Source of the DNA: JADGAU01 sp045047105
GTDB lineage: Bacteria; Pseudomonadota; Gammaproteobacteria; GRL18
Direction: 5' to 3'
Length of the DNA stretch: 51,979 nucleotides
NCBI GenBank assembly: GCA_045047105.1
Contig: JASFYQ010000065.1
Coordinates: 1-51,979, forward strand
Shown: positions 24,954 to 35,061 of the stretch, piece by piece
How the letters are laid out: every line of letters starts with the position of its first letter
Position numbering within the stretch: position 1 is the stretch's first letter
Notes under the pieces: model-generated
Told to the model about the DNA's origin: nothing
What the model saw: the letters and a program-made list of their open reading frames with translations, nothing else
The model's database searches: none
Position numbers and translations under genes: made by a program

Positions 24954-27728
24954 TCAGTGTGCCTGATCCCAATTTATCCCTGTACCAATGTCTACAATTA
25001 AGGGCACATTCAAACTTGCAGCATGTTCCATTAAGTTCTTAATTTTATCAGCTGCTGGTTGAATAATGCTTTTGGGAATTTCAAAAACCAATTCATCGTG
25101 TACCTGCATTATCATTTTAATCTGTTGATAATCTGCTATCTCCTTTTGCTCTAATAACCAGCCATCAACTGAAATCATAGCACGTTTTATAATATCTGCG
25201 GCACTTCCTTGCATAGGGGCATTAATTGCAGTTCGCTGTGCATATTTTCGGCGTAAGCCATTACGGGAATTAATATCGGGTAAATATAAACGCCGTCCAA
25301 AAATAGTTTCCACATAACCCTGCTCTTTAGCCTGCTCCCCCGTTCGCTCCATATAGAATTTAACTCCTGGATAACGATGAAAATATAAATCGATATATTC
25401 TTGCGCCTGATGACGACCAATATCTAATTGTTTTGCTAATCCAAAGGCTGACATGCCATAAATAAGTCCAAAATTAATAGCCTTGGCACTACGACGTTGG
25501 TCGCTGCTGACATCCTCTACGGGTACTGCAAATACTTCTGAAGCAGTTGCTTTATGTACATCTATCCCCTGCTCAAAAGCATCTAATAATCCCTGATCAG
25601 CAGAAAGGTGTGCCATTATTCTTAGCTCTACCTGGGAGTAATCAGCAGCCAGTATCAGACTATTTTCTGGAGCAATAAAAGCTTGCCTGATACGACGCCC
25701 TTCTGCTGTTCTAATGGGGATATTTTGCAGGTTTGGATCAGTTGATGATAACCTGCCAGTAATTGCTACAGCTTGATTATAAGAAGTATGAACCCGTTGT
25801 GTTTTAGCCTCAATTAATCTGGGCAGTTTATCGGTATAGGTTGATTTTAACTTTGCCAGTGAGCGATACTCCAATATCAATTTTGGTAAGGGGTGATCCA
25901 GAGCCAGTTCAGCCAGAGCCGATTCTGATGTAGAAGGTGCTCCCTTTGGGGTTTTAGATTTAACTGGCAATTGATTTTTTTCAAATAAAATATGCTGTAT
26001 TTGTTTAGGTGAGGATAGGTTAAATTCCTCTCCAGCAAGCTCAAATGCAGTTTTTTCAATTTTGAGTAATTGCACACTTAATTGTTCACTTTGCGTGATT
26101 AATTGTGTACTATCAATTAATACACCATTTCGCTCTATTCGTGATAATACTTCAATTAAGGGCAACTCAATTTGTGAAAATAGCTCAACTAAACTTTTGT
26201 GCTGTTGTAATTTTTCCCACAAACAATGGTGTAAGCGTAAAGTAATATCAGCATCTTCTGCTGCGTATGGACCTGCTTCATCCACTGGAATTTGATCAAA
26301 GGTGAGTTGTTTAACTCCTTTGCCAGCAATATCTTCAAAATGTACTGTTTGATAGTTAAGATATTTTAGTGCCAGAGCATCCATATTATGACGGCTGGCA
26401 GTACTGTCCAGAACATAGGATTCCAGCATAGTATCATGTGTTATTCCCTGCAAATTTATAGCATAATTGCTTAGTACATTTTTATCATATTTTAAATTTT
26501 GCCCAATTTTAGCTTTATTTTTATCTTCTAATAGTGGTTTTAACTGCTCTAAAATTGCTTCTCTCGATAGTTGATTAGGATAATTTATATCATCATGTTT
26601 AAACGGCACATAGGCTGCTTTACCTTCCTCAACGGCAAATGAGACCCCTACAATTTCAGCCTGGATATAATTGAGAGAGGTAGTTTCCGTATCAAAACTA
26701 AAATAGTCTGATTGTTGTAATTTTTCTAACCATAAATCAAATTGCTGTTGTTCAATAATAATTTCATATTCTGCTGTGCTTACTTTTTGTTGTTGTTGCT
26801 CAAATAGATCAATCTGCGCGCCATCAATTATTTCTTCATCTGCAATCAATTGTGATAACCAGGTTTTAAACTCTAATTGTTGGTATAGCTCTTTTAACTT
26901 AATCACATCGGGTTGCTGTAATACCAATTGTTGTATTGTTTTTTCCAGAGTCTGATTTTTATCAATTTCAACATCACATTTTATCGTAACTAATTTATAG
27001 GATAATTTTAATTGCTCAATAGATGAGCGAAGGTTCTCTCCTACTTTTCCACCAAACTCTTGGGCATGTTCTATAATATTTGCCACACTATGGTATTGTG
27101 CTAGCCATTTAACTGCGGTTTTTGGCCCAACCTTAGCGACGCCAGAAATGTTATCAGCGGTATCCCCTACCAAGGCAAGATAGTCAATTATCTGCTCTGG
27201 TTTTACTCCAAATTTTTCTTCTACCTTTGCAACATCAAGAGTTTGATTTTTCATAGTATCAATTAAACTTATATGCTTGGTAACTAATTGCGCTAAATCT
27301 TTGTCACCTGTGGATATTATTGTATCCATTCCCATTGTTTCTGCTTGTTGTGCGATAGTACCAATCACATCATCAGCTTCTACTCCAGAGATAGATATAA
27401 TTGGAAACCCCAGGGCTTTTATTAGCGCATGTAAAGGTTCTATCTGAGTGCGCAAATCATCTGGCATTGAGGCACGATTAGCCTTGTATTCAGTAAATAA
27501 ATCATCTCGAAAGGTTTTGCCTTTGGCATCAAAAATTATTCCCATGGTTTCCACAGGATAATCATTTTTGAGTCGTTTAAGCATATTTGCTACACCATAT
27601 ATAGCACCCGTTTGCTGACCTTTGGAATTAGCCAGTTCAGGCATAGCATGAAAGGCACGGTAAAGATAAGAAGAACCATCGACTAAAATAAGTTGGGGGC
27701 GTTGTGATTTTGTCATAAGCGTAGTCAT
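24954..27728 (-). CDS. polA: DNA polymerase I
   Basis: A 924-residue three-domain enzyme, close to E. coli (928). The 5'-3' nuclease domain begins ILVDGSSYLYRAFHAMP. The 3'-5' exonuclease keeps DTETTSL, so proofreading looks intact. The polymerase domain shows DYSQVELRIMAHLS (motif A), RRSAKAINFGLIYGMS (motif B) and QVHDELVFE (motif C). Functions in Okazaki fragment processing and repair. Confidence 0.98.
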   Translation of the reverse strand: MTTLMTKSQRPQLILVDGSSYLYRAFHAMPELANSKGQQTGAIYGVANMLKRLKNDYPVETMGIIFDAKGKTFRDDLFTEYKANRASMPDDLRTQIEPLHALIKALGFPIISISGVEADDVIGTIAQQAETMGMDTIISTGDKDLAQLVTKHISLIDTMKNQTLDVAKVEEKFGVKPEQIIDYLALVGDTADNISGVAKVGPKTAVKWLAQYHSVANIIEHAQEFGGKVGENLRSSIEQLKLSYKLVTIKCDVEIDKNQTLEKTIQQLVLQQPDVIKLKELYQQLEFKTWLSQLIADEEIIDGAQIDLFEQQQQKVSTAEYEIIIEQQQFDLWLEKLQQSDYFSFDTETTSLNYIQAEIVGVSFAVEEGKAAYVPFKHDDINYPNQLSREAILEQLKPLLEDKNKAKIGQNLKYDKNVLSNYAINLQGITHDTMLESYVLDSTASRHNMDALALKYLNYQTVHFEDIAGKGVKQLTFDQIPVDEAGPYAAEDADITLRLHHCLWEKLQQHKSLVELFSQIELPLIEVLSRIERNGVLIDSTQLITQSEQLSVQLLKIEKTAFELAGEEFNLSSPKQIQHILFEKNQLPVKSKTPKGAPSTSESALAELALDHPLPKLILEYRSLAKLKSTYTDKLPRLIEAKTQRVHTSYNQAVAITGRLSSTDPNLQNIPIRTAEGRRIRQAFIAPENSLILAADYSQVELRIMAHLSADQGLLDAFEQGIDVHKATASEVFAVPVEDVSSDQRRSAKAINFGLIYGMSAFGLAKQLDIGRHQAQEYIDLYFHRYPGVKFYMERTGEQAKEQGYVETIFGRRLYLPDINSRNGLRRKYAQRTAINAPMQGSAADIIKRAMISVDGWLLEQKEIADYQQIKMIMQVHDELVFEIPKSIIQPAADKIKNLMEHAASLNVPLIVDIGTGINWDQAH

Positions 27729-27751
27729 TGTTAATTATTTTTTAGAGGAGT

Positions 27752-28087
27752 TCACTGTGGAGCTAGATCTAACCAACTTTCATGAATTTCACCTGTATTA
27801 TCAATATGCAGAGTCATAACATTGGGTACACGAGTAAGAATATATGCAGCCATCATCATTTTCATTTGTTCATTTTCAGTATCAATTGCAGTTAATAGTC
27901 TATCAGCAACAATTTGACAGCGTTGCTCTAAGTCTGGATTTGCAATATATTCTCGTCCCATTGTCCAGCCTTTATCCATATCTTTATCCATCTTAATAAA
28001 TAGCTCAGATGCACCATCAATAAGTTCTTGTGGCACTTCAATTGCTAGCATATTACCTGTAATGGATACATTTAAAATCATTATCAT
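27752..28087 (-). CDS. Conserved small protein of unknown function upstream of polA
   Basis: A 111-residue acidic, Met-rich soluble protein, no signal or membrane segment. Its pattern is a short beta N-terminus, a helical region (KMDKDMDKGWTMGREY...RCQIVADRLL in two blocks) and a helix rich in Met (QMKMMMAAYILTR). I have no family name. It ends 23 bp before polA in the same direction and the gene is well formed, so it is probably cotranscribed with polA. Confidence 0.65.
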   Translation of the reverse strand: MIMILNVSITGNMLAIEVPQELIDGASELFIKMDKDMDKGWTMGREYIANPDLEQRCQIVADRLLTAIDTENEQMKMMMAAYILTRVPNVMTLHIDNTGEIHESWLDLAPQ

Positions 28088-28145
28088 AGCAGTATTCTCT
28101 TAAAAGTTTAGTTACAATATACTATTTTAACATAGTGAGTCCATT

Positions 28146-28823
28146 ATGATTACACATATAAAACAGGTGATTAACCCGCAGCAACTTGCCGTGGTGCGTA
28201 ATTTTTTAGATCAACAACAATTTGTTGATGGTAAAATTTCAGCACAAAATATTGCGGCTAATGTAAAAAACAACCAAGAGTTAGTACAAAATAATAGCCC
28301 ACAAATTAATTCCATTAATAATATTGTTATGGGCAGTTTAATTGCTAATGATGATTATAAAGCCACCGTGTTAATGAAAAAAATTGGCCTGCCTTTTTAT
28401 GCAAAATATTTAAAAGGCATGTCTTATGGTGGGCATATTGATAACCCAATTATGGGTCAACAGGGTCAATATTATCGCACTGATGTATCCACCACTATTT
28501 TTCTTAATCAGCCTGATGAGTACCAAGGGGGTGAGGTAGTAATTAAAACCAATTATGGTGAGCAGGGTTTTAAACTTCCCGCAGGAGACGCTTTAGTATA
28601 TCCATCAACCAGTTGGCATTATGTAAAAGAAGTAATTGAAGGCCAACGGCTGGTATGTGTTACCTGGGCACAGAGCATGGTGCGCGAAGCCAATAAAAGA
28701 GAAATACTATATGAGCTTTATCAAGCCAAGGAAAAATTATTACGTGAAAATCCTTTGGCTGAAGAAACTCGCCATATTGATGTAACTTATACCAAGTTAA
28801 TGCAACTATGGGCTGATGTGTAA
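28146..28823 (+). CDS. PKHD-type Fe(II)/2-oxoglutarate hydroxylase (PiuC/YbiX)
   Basis: A 225-residue dioxygenase of the PiuC/YbiX family, often linked to iron uptake and encoded next to TonB receptors. The iron-binding triad is visible as His97 and Asp99 (GHIDNP) and His158 (SWHYVKEV); Arg168 is placed to bind 2-oxoglutarate. Length agrees with YbiX (225). No TonB receptor gene is adjacent. It is convergent with dsrP and separated by a terminator. Confidence 0.92.
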   Translation: MITHIKQVINPQQLAVVRNFLDQQQFVDGKISAQNIAANVKNNQELVQNNSPQINSINNIVMGSLIANDDYKATVLMKKIGLPFYAKYLKGMSYGGHIDNPIMGQQGQYYRTDVSTTIFLNQPDEYQGGEVVIKTNYGEQGFKLPAGDALVYPSTSWHYVKEVIEGQRLVCVTWAQSMVREANKREILYELYQAKEKLLRENPLAEETRHIDVTYTKLMQLWADV

Positions 28824-28832
28824 ATTTTTCAT

Positions 28833-28865
28833 AAAAAAAAGCCAGTCAATTGACTGGCTTTTTTG
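28833..28865. terminator. Bidirectional terminator between the PKHD gene and dsrP
   Basis: The palindrome GCCAGTCAATTGACTGGC (28841-28858) is preceded by eight A and followed by six T, giving an intrinsic terminator on both strands. It ends the plus-strand hydroxylase gene and the minus-strand dsr operon. Confidence 0.93.
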
Positions 28866-28881
28866 ATATTTAATAAGCTAA

Positions 28882-30090
28882 TTAATCGCTTCGTTGATTA
28901 GGATTAACTACTTTATCAGATAAGCTAAGAGGCAATAGCCCTAGTATCTTCACTGCAAATAATATTGCAAATAATGAAATAGCAACTCCAGCCATGCCTA
29001 ATAAAAACTCATATATGGATGGACTATAGCTTGCAACAATACCATCTGCAAAACTACTGCTTATTGTATATCCTTTAAATAATTCAATCGGATAAGCCTG
29101 TCCAGCTATTATAATAATATAAAGTTGAGCCATTCCACCTAAAATAATTAATACTGAAGCAAGTGATAACAACTTTCTACTTTTTGAACATTTTGGTCCA
29201 AATATAAAAACCAGCGGTAGTATGGTTCCAATAATTATCTGACCTATCCAAAATATTGCGGTATATGTTCCGCCATTGGACAATATGAACAAAGAGGCAT
29301 CACGATGCTCAGCAGAATATAAAAAAGTAAGATGATAAATCATTACCATAAAGAATACAGCGGCAACAAAAACACCCAATAATTTACGCAATCTATTAAT
29401 AATATAATCACCGAGTGGACGATTAGTATATTTAAAAATTCCCATTAATACTAATAAATAGATAGCCAAACCAAAAGAAAAAGACATAATAATAAAAGTT
29501 GGAGCTAATATCGCACTATCATAGGCTTCTCTAGCTATCAACATGCCAAAGATAGAACCAGTACCCATGGTTAGTACTAAACGCCAAACAAAAGCAAATG
29601 TTCCTGCTGCCTGAGTATATTTATTAAATGGGCGATCTAGCATAGTCCAGAGATATACCGCTACTATTCCCATAAAACCCGAATATAAAAAGATATTCCA
29701 GGTAAATATCGACATAAAATTAAATTTTGTCATTGCAACTATCAGGCGATCAGGTCTGCCCAAATCCAGTAATAAAACCGCTAATCCACCAGCTAATAAT
29801 GATACTGCAGTAATCGCAGATAATCTTGCCAGTGGTTTATATGCTTTTTTACCAAGTGCAGATGATATAGAGGCAATATTAAGCGCACCAGATGCAGCTA
29901 CAATTAAAAAGATAGCAAATACATGGGGCAAGCCCCAGACAATTTGATTATTCATGCCCGTAATCCAGTGGCCATTATTCTCCATCTGATAGGTTGCAGC
30001 CATTCCAATTAAAATAACTAATAGCAGTCCGCCTAATAATGCATAATAAGCGGGTGAACTTCCTTTAATTTCAAGATAGTGTAATTTCAT
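28882..30090 (-). CDS. dsrP: DsrP, integral membrane subunit of the DsrMKJOP complex
   Basis: A 402-residue NrfD/PsrC-like quinone-interacting protein with about ten membrane helices over the whole length. It pairs with DsrO and DsrJ on the periplasmic side and probably takes part in electron transfer to or from the quinone pool. The gene follows dsrO by 7 bp and is the last of the operon, as in Allochromatium before dsrN. Confidence 0.95.
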   Translation of the reverse strand: MKLHYLEIKGSSPAYYALLGGLLLVILIGMAATYQMENNGHWITGMNNQIVWGLPHVFAIFLIVAASGALNIASISSALGKKAYKPLARLSAITAVSLLAGGLAVLLLDLGRPDRLIVAMTKFNFMSIFTWNIFLYSGFMGIVAVYLWTMLDRPFNKYTQAAGTFAFVWRLVLTMGTGSIFGMLIAREAYDSAILAPTFIIMSFSFGLAIYLLVLMGIFKYTNRPLGDYIINRLRKLLGVFVAAVFFMVMIYHLTFLYSAEHRDASLFILSNGGTYTAIFWIGQIIIGTILPLVFIFGPKCSKSRKLLSLASVLIILGGMAQLYIIIIAGQAYPIELFKGYTISSSFADGIVASYSPSIYEFLLGMAGVAISLFAILFAVKILGLLPLSLSDKVVNPNQRSD

Positions 30091-30097
30091 TGTATCT

Positions 30098-30883
30098 TTA
30101 TATTCCCTGATATCTTACGCCAGTATTTAATTTTAAATCAGCGCGTATTTGCTTGGTATTATTAGCTACAAGAGCTTTTGAAATTTCGCTATTGGGATCA
30201 TTTAAATCACCAAAAAGCATTCCGCCATTGCTTGCCTCAACACAGGCCGGTTGAAGACCTTTATCAACTCTATGTACACATAGATTACATGACTCCACAC
30301 AGCCTTTACCGCGTGGTGTACTTTCCTTCTGCTCGGTAAGCTTTTCATGTACAAAACTACGTGCCTTATAAGGACAAGCCATCATACAATAACGACAGCC
30401 AATACAGCGATGTCTATCCACTAGCACAATACCGTCTTCACGTTTCATAGATGCCCCTGTAGGACAAACATCAACACAAGGTGGTTTTTCGCAATGCTGG
30501 CACATAACGGGTAGTTGCTTAGCATAACCAGTGGTTTTATTTTTAATTGTTACAACGCGGATATAATGCGTTTTTTGATCGTCACGAGAATGTGTTTCAT
30601 TATTTAAACCATGCTCATTTGTACATGCTTCTACGCATTTATTCCAATCAACATCCTTATTGGTGTCAATTAAAATACCCCAGCGATTTTTACTACTGGC
30701 AGCATCTGATGCTGTTTTTGAATGAGCAGTACTGGTCAAGAAAATTCCTGGTGCAATGGTAACTCCAGCAGCCACCATCGAACCCGTAATGGTACCCGTA
30801 ATAAATTTTCTTCGAGAATTTTTCCCTGTAGATACATCACCCTCAGGCATAGTCTCGTTAACTATTTTATTACTTGTTGTCAT
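30098..30883 (-). CDS. dsrO: DsrO, periplasmic ferredoxin-like iron-sulfur subunit
   Basis: A 261-residue protein with a twin-arginine signal (SRRKFITG near residue 23, then a hydrophobic segment) and a 4Fe-4S ferredoxin-type body. Cys clusters include CQHCEKPPCVDVCPTG, CIGCRYCMMACP and CNLCVHR. It should carry electrons between DsrJ and DsrP. It is exported folded by Tat. Spacing to dsrJ is 74 bp. Confidence 0.95.
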   Translation of the reverse strand: MTTSNKIVNETMPEGDVSTGKNSRRKFITGTITGSMVAAGVTIAPGIFLTSTAHSKTASDAASSKNRWGILIDTNKDVDWNKCVEACTNEHGLNNETHSRDDQKTHYIRVVTIKNKTTGYAKQLPVMCQHCEKPPCVDVCPTGASMKREDGIVLVDRHRCIGCRYCMMACPYKARSFVHEKLTEQKESTPRGKGCVESCNLCVHRVDKGLQPACVEASNGGMLFGDLNDPNSEISKALVANNTKQIRADLKLNTGVRYQGI

Positions 30884-30957
30884 CTATCTATCCTGTGATA
30901 AAACTTTGATTTATATATTAAAAAAACGAATCTAAGTACTTAAATGAAAAGTTACTG

Positions 30958-31368
30958 TTATTTTTCTGGTATATCTCTATGACATTGAAAACAATCAAAT
31001 GAAACACCCGCATAAATATGACAACTTGAACAAAAATGTTTTTTATTATCTATGCGAACATATTTACCATCGTCTTGTTTAATGGCATGACAGTTGATAC
31101 ATGCTTTAAGACTACCATCCAGAGATTTACCGTCTGCTTGAGAACGAATACCAAGACGCATAGTATTAATGCGGTCGTGTTTAAGTAAATCAGGATGAAC
31201 TTTACGAATTTCTGCACGAGGCCTGACACAACTATCTCCTTTGGTTTGTGATGTATCCACCTGCGGATACAAACTACTGTCACTAGCAATAGTAATATTG
31301 CTAAATGACAGTACAAAGAGAATGTTGAATAAGACTGGTACAAATAATTTATTAAATATTGACACCAC
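30958..31368 (-). CDS. dsrJ: DsrJ, triheme cytochrome c
   Basis: A 136-residue exported cytochrome. An N-terminal hydrophobic helix (about residues 8-26) acts as signal or anchor. Three haem-binding CxxCH motifs are visible: CINCH, CSSCH, CFQCH. Cys47, in the GDSCVRPRAEIRKVHP segment, is well placed for the unusual His/Cys-ligated haem known from A. vinosum DsrJ. It begins 11 bp after dsrL. Confidence 0.95.
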   Translation of the reverse strand: MVSIFNKLFVPVLFNILFVLSFSNITIASDSSLYPQVDTSQTKGDSCVRPRAEIRKVHPDLLKHDRINTMRLGIRSQADGKSLDGSLKACINCHAIKQDDGKYVRIDNKKHFCSSCHIYAGVSFDCFQCHRDIPEK

Positions 31369-31379
31369 CGAACTCCTGT

Positions 31380-33338
31380 TTAGCTACCTAAACCCATATC
31401 AATATAACCAGTTGGACACACATCAGCGCAAATATGGCAGCCAATACAACGGTCATAATCTGTATAAACATATCTACCTGTAGTTGTTTGTGACTTTGGT
31501 GTTCGTTTTACTGCATCTTGTGGACAATAAATTACACAGTTATCACACTCAAAACACATTCCACAACTCATACAGCGTTTAGCTTCCGCAACAATCTGCT
31601 CTTCTTCAAGTGCAACTAAACGTTCTGCAAAGTGACCCAGTACATCATCGGATGACACTTCAACATGACTCCGTTTGTTTCTTGGGGTATCAGGGAAGTG
31701 ACCTAAAAATAATTTTTTATGGCTGATGATGTCGTTAGTGGATCTATCTTCAAAGTTGTGTACTGAAAAATCAGATTCTGCTGTACCACGCGTTTGACCT
31801 TCACCTAATTCAGTAGGAGAAAGGTGCGCTTCTTCTAATTTATTTAATAGATCAAAGTGATGCTTATCAACTTTAGGACGCTTAGCTAAGTCTTTATCAT
31901 TATGCATCAAATAGTGATCAATTGATTCAGCCGCAATGGAAGCATGTCCAATTGCCGTTGTTAATAAATGAGGGCGAATAATATCTCCTGCAGCAAAATG
32001 CCCAGTTTTACCTTTTACTTGATAATGGGCATCAGAATCGATAAATCCTTTGCCATTATCCAAATCTTCAATGCCTGTCATATCACCTTTTTGACCGATA
32101 GCAGAAACAATTAATGTTGCTTCAATTTCAAATTCGCTACCTTCAATAGGCTTTTTGCCATTCTCTTCTAATCTAACTACTTTTAATGCAATCGCTCTTC
32201 CATTTTCATCTTTAATAACTTCAACAGGAGATATGCATCCCTGGATTTTAATTCCTTCACGAATTGCATCATCAATTTCATGTTGTGCTGCTGGCATATT
32301 TTCAATTGAAGAGCGAGAAATTAGCGTAACATCCGCACCCTCTTTTGCAGCACTATCCATTACGTCATGAGCGGTATAACCTAAAACAACATTTTCAGGC
32401 AAATCCTTTTCAGCGATATTGGTAATATTACCAATACGTCTAGCAACAGAAGCAACGTCGATAGAAGTATCTCCACCACCAATTACAATTAATTTTTCTG
32501 AAGCGACTTTTAATCTGCCATCATTAAATGCTTCAAGGAAAGCAACACCGGATAAGCAGTTAACCGCATCCCCACCTGGGATGGGTAATGCGCGACCTTC
32601 TTTACAACCAATAGCCCATAAGATGGCATCATAATCCTTTTCAAGCGTTTCAACACTTATGTCTTTACCAATACGCGTATTTAATTTAATTTCAACACCC
32701 ATATCAATAATACGCTGATTTTCAGTATCTAAAACTTCTCTTGGTACACGATAACCAGGAATACCATACATCATCATACCACCCAATTCAGAGTGATCAT
32801 CAAATACGGTACATGCATGTCCCATACGTCTTAACTGATAGGCAGCAGCCATTCCAGCAGGTCCACCACCAATAATTGCAACTTTTTTACCTGAATCTTC
32901 ACCAGAATAAAATTGTAAATTATTTTCTCTGCCATAATCCCCAATAAATTGTTCAACTGAGTTAATTCCTACTCTGTCTTCCAATTCATTACGGTTACAT
33001 CCATCTTCACACGGAGCAGGGCAAACTCTACCCATAATTCCCGGAAATGGGTTAGCATCTGTAGAACGTCTAAAAGCAAATTCTTGCCATGACATACCTT
33101 CTACTGTTGGTTTTTCCATTCCCCTTACAATATTTAACCAACCACGAACATCTTCGCCAGCAGGACAACTACCTTGACATGGAGGAGTACGACTTACATA
33201 GGTAGGACATTTATATGTCCATCCAGCTTTAAAAAAGTTATCAGTTAAATCATCATATTCCTGCAAACCATTATGCTCTAATCGAGTGGATTCATAACGT
33301 TGATAATTTAAACCTTCTGTATTGTCGGATGCTGACAT
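31380..33338 (-). CDS. dsrL: DsrL, iron-sulfur flavoprotein NAD(P)H oxidoreductase
   Basis: A 652-residue GltD-like cytoplasmic protein. An N-terminal Cys-rich segment (CQGSCPAGEDVRGWLN and CPAPCEDGCNR) binds Fe-S clusters. The FAD motif IGGGPAGMAAAYQLRR and the NAD(P) motif VIGGGDTSIDVASVARR follow. A C-terminal ferredoxin domain has CMSCGMCFECDNC and CIGCHICADVCP. In sulfur oxidisers of this type DsrL is essential and interacts with DsrAB. The length agrees with A. vinosum DsrL. Confidence 0.96.
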   Translation of the reverse strand: MSASDNTEGLNYQRYESTRLEHNGLQEYDDLTDNFFKAGWTYKCPTYVSRTPPCQGSCPAGEDVRGWLNIVRGMEKPTVEGMSWQEFAFRRSTDANPFPGIMGRVCPAPCEDGCNRNELEDRVGINSVEQFIGDYGRENNLQFYSGEDSGKKVAIIGGGPAGMAAAYQLRRMGHACTVFDDHSELGGMMMYGIPGYRVPREVLDTENQRIIDMGVEIKLNTRIGKDISVETLEKDYDAILWAIGCKEGRALPIPGGDAVNCLSGVAFLEAFNDGRLKVASEKLIVIGGGDTSIDVASVARRIGNITNIAEKDLPENVVLGYTAHDVMDSAAKEGADVTLISRSSIENMPAAQHEIDDAIREGIKIQGCISPVEVIKDENGRAIALKVVRLEENGKKPIEGSEFEIEATLIVSAIGQKGDMTGIEDLDNGKGFIDSDAHYQVKGKTGHFAAGDIIRPHLLTTAIGHASIAAESIDHYLMHNDKDLAKRPKVDKHHFDLLNKLEEAHLSPTELGEGQTRGTAESDFSVHNFEDRSTNDIISHKKLFLGHFPDTPRNKRSHVEVSSDDVLGHFAERLVALEEEQIVAEAKRCMSCGMCFECDNCVIYCPQDAVKRTPKSQTTTGRYVYTDYDRCIGCHICADVCPTGYIDMGLGS

Positions 33339-33443
33339 GTATCTCTCCTATCGAGCAATTAATATTAATTAATTAAATATATTTTACTATTTATAACTTA
33401 AAGTATATGTAGTTAAACTGCTTATATTATTTGTAATCTAAAC

Positions 33444-35003
33444 TTATTCAGATTTTTCTTCTGGATTAGTATTTGTTGTTTCTGGCTCTTCTACGCCATC
33501 AAGTTCTGCTTCTTGTTCACTGCCTTTCATAACCAGCGCACTACTAACTAATTGGTGAACACTCATAATAGCATCCATTTCAAAACCATAATAAGGTAAC
33601 ATTTTGGTAAATTGGCTCTTACATATTGCACAAATAGCAGCAATATTGGTTACACCATGCTCTTGTTCAACAGCTTTTAAGGCTTCCATTCTAGGCAAGG
33701 CACCTTTTACTCTAACTTCCATTAAATCGTCCGTTAGCGTGCCACCGCCACCGCCACAACAGAACGTTGCATCGCCAATGGTACTCGGGTCCATATCTAC
33801 AAAATTATTACATACTGCTTTAATAACCTGACGAGGAATCTCTAATTGTCCTCCCGCATAATCTCCCATTCTTGATGCGCGAGCTATATTACACGAATCA
33901 TGGAAAGTTAACGTCATATGATCATTTTCGGACTTATTAAAACGTAGCTTACCTTTTTCAATTTCCCCAATAGTTACTTCAAGAATGTGTTGAGGTATTG
34001 GATAGTTCTGATCCAAAAAGTCAAATGGGCCCGCAAGTGTATTTAAAAAGCTATAAGCAACACGCCAGGCGTGGCCACATTCGCCAAAAATTATTCGCTT
34101 AACACCTAAATCAATTGCAGCATCACGTATTCTTAATGAAACTTTTTGCATATTTTCGTAACTACCAATAAACAAACCAAAATTGGCTGCTTCACTGGCT
34201 GCTGAACTCACTGTCCAGGTTATTCCTGTCTCGTGCAGGACTTTACCATACCCAATTAGTCCATCAATATGTGGTTCTGCAAAAAAATCTGCTGAAGGAG
34301 TCATTAATAAAGCATCACAACCTTTTACATCCATATTAAATTTGATGGCAACTCCAGTATCCTCTTCAACTTCTTCTTCCAGATCTTCGAGAATGCCGTT
34401 GAGCGCTTTACCTGGTAAGCCCAGATTATTGCCAATTTTATACACTTTAGTAATAATTTCATTACTGTACTTTGAAGCTTTGCCTACATGGGCTAATATT
34501 TCCCTTGCTGCCATAGTCACTTCTGCGGTATCAATTCCCATAGGACAGAAAACTGCGCAACGTCTGCATTCTGAACACTGATGAAAATAGCTAAACCAGT
34601 CATCCAGAACTTCTTCAGTTAAATCTACAGCACCCACTAATTTAGGGAAATATTTTCCTGCAAAGGTAAAATAGCGACGATATACTTTACGTAGTAAATC
34701 CTGTCTGGCAACAGGCATATTTTTAGGATCTTGTGTGCCAATAAAATAATGACATTTATCCGTACATGCCCCACACTTTATGCATGAATCCATAAAAACT
34801 TGCAAGGAGCGATATCTGCCAAGTAGGTCAGACATTTTGTCTAATACTTTTTCTTTCCAATTTTCAGGAAGTTCACCTGGATAACCTATTTGAGTATCAA
34901 ATTCAGGCCTTGAAATAAAAGGTGCTGTTCCTTCCATTGCTCCTTCTTTAATGATCGGAACGACAGGGTATTCTCTGAATTTTGGTGTGTCAAAGTCTGC
35001 CAC
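33444..35003 (-). CDS. dsrK: DsrK, HdrD-like catalytic subunit
   Basis: A 519-residue cytoplasmic protein with two N-terminal 4Fe-4S motifs (CIKCGACTDKCHYF; CSECRRCAVFCPMGID) and CCG domains near the C-terminus (ATFCCGGGGGTL), like heterodisulfide reductase HdrD. It is thought to react with the DsrC trisulfide/disulfide and pass electrons to DsrM. An acidic, unstructured tail (about 490-519) closes the protein. Confidence 0.96.
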   Translation of the reverse strand: MADFDTPKFREYPVVPIIKEGAMEGTAPFISRPEFDTQIGYPGELPENWKEKVLDKMSDLLGRYRSLQVFMDSCIKCGACTDKCHYFIGTQDPKNMPVARQDLLRKVYRRYFTFAGKYFPKLVGAVDLTEEVLDDWFSYFHQCSECRRCAVFCPMGIDTAEVTMAAREILAHVGKASKYSNEIITKVYKIGNNLGLPGKALNGILEDLEEEVEEDTGVAIKFNMDVKGCDALLMTPSADFFAEPHIDGLIGYGKVLHETGITWTVSSAASEAANFGLFIGSYENMQKVSLRIRDAAIDLGVKRIIFGECGHAWRVAYSFLNTLAGPFDFLDQNYPIPQHILEVTIGEIEKGKLRFNKSENDHMTLTFHDSCNIARASRMGDYAGGQLEIPRQVIKAVCNNFVDMDPSTIGDATFCCGGGGGTLTDDLMEVRVKGALPRMEALKAVEQEHGVTNIAAICAICKSQFTKMLPYYGFEMDAIMSVHQLVSSALVMKGSEQEAELDGVEEPETTNTNPEEKSE

Positions 35004-35061
35004 TTAATATATCCTCAATTTCGTCAAAACTTAAAATTATGTATTGTATTAACAATGCTTA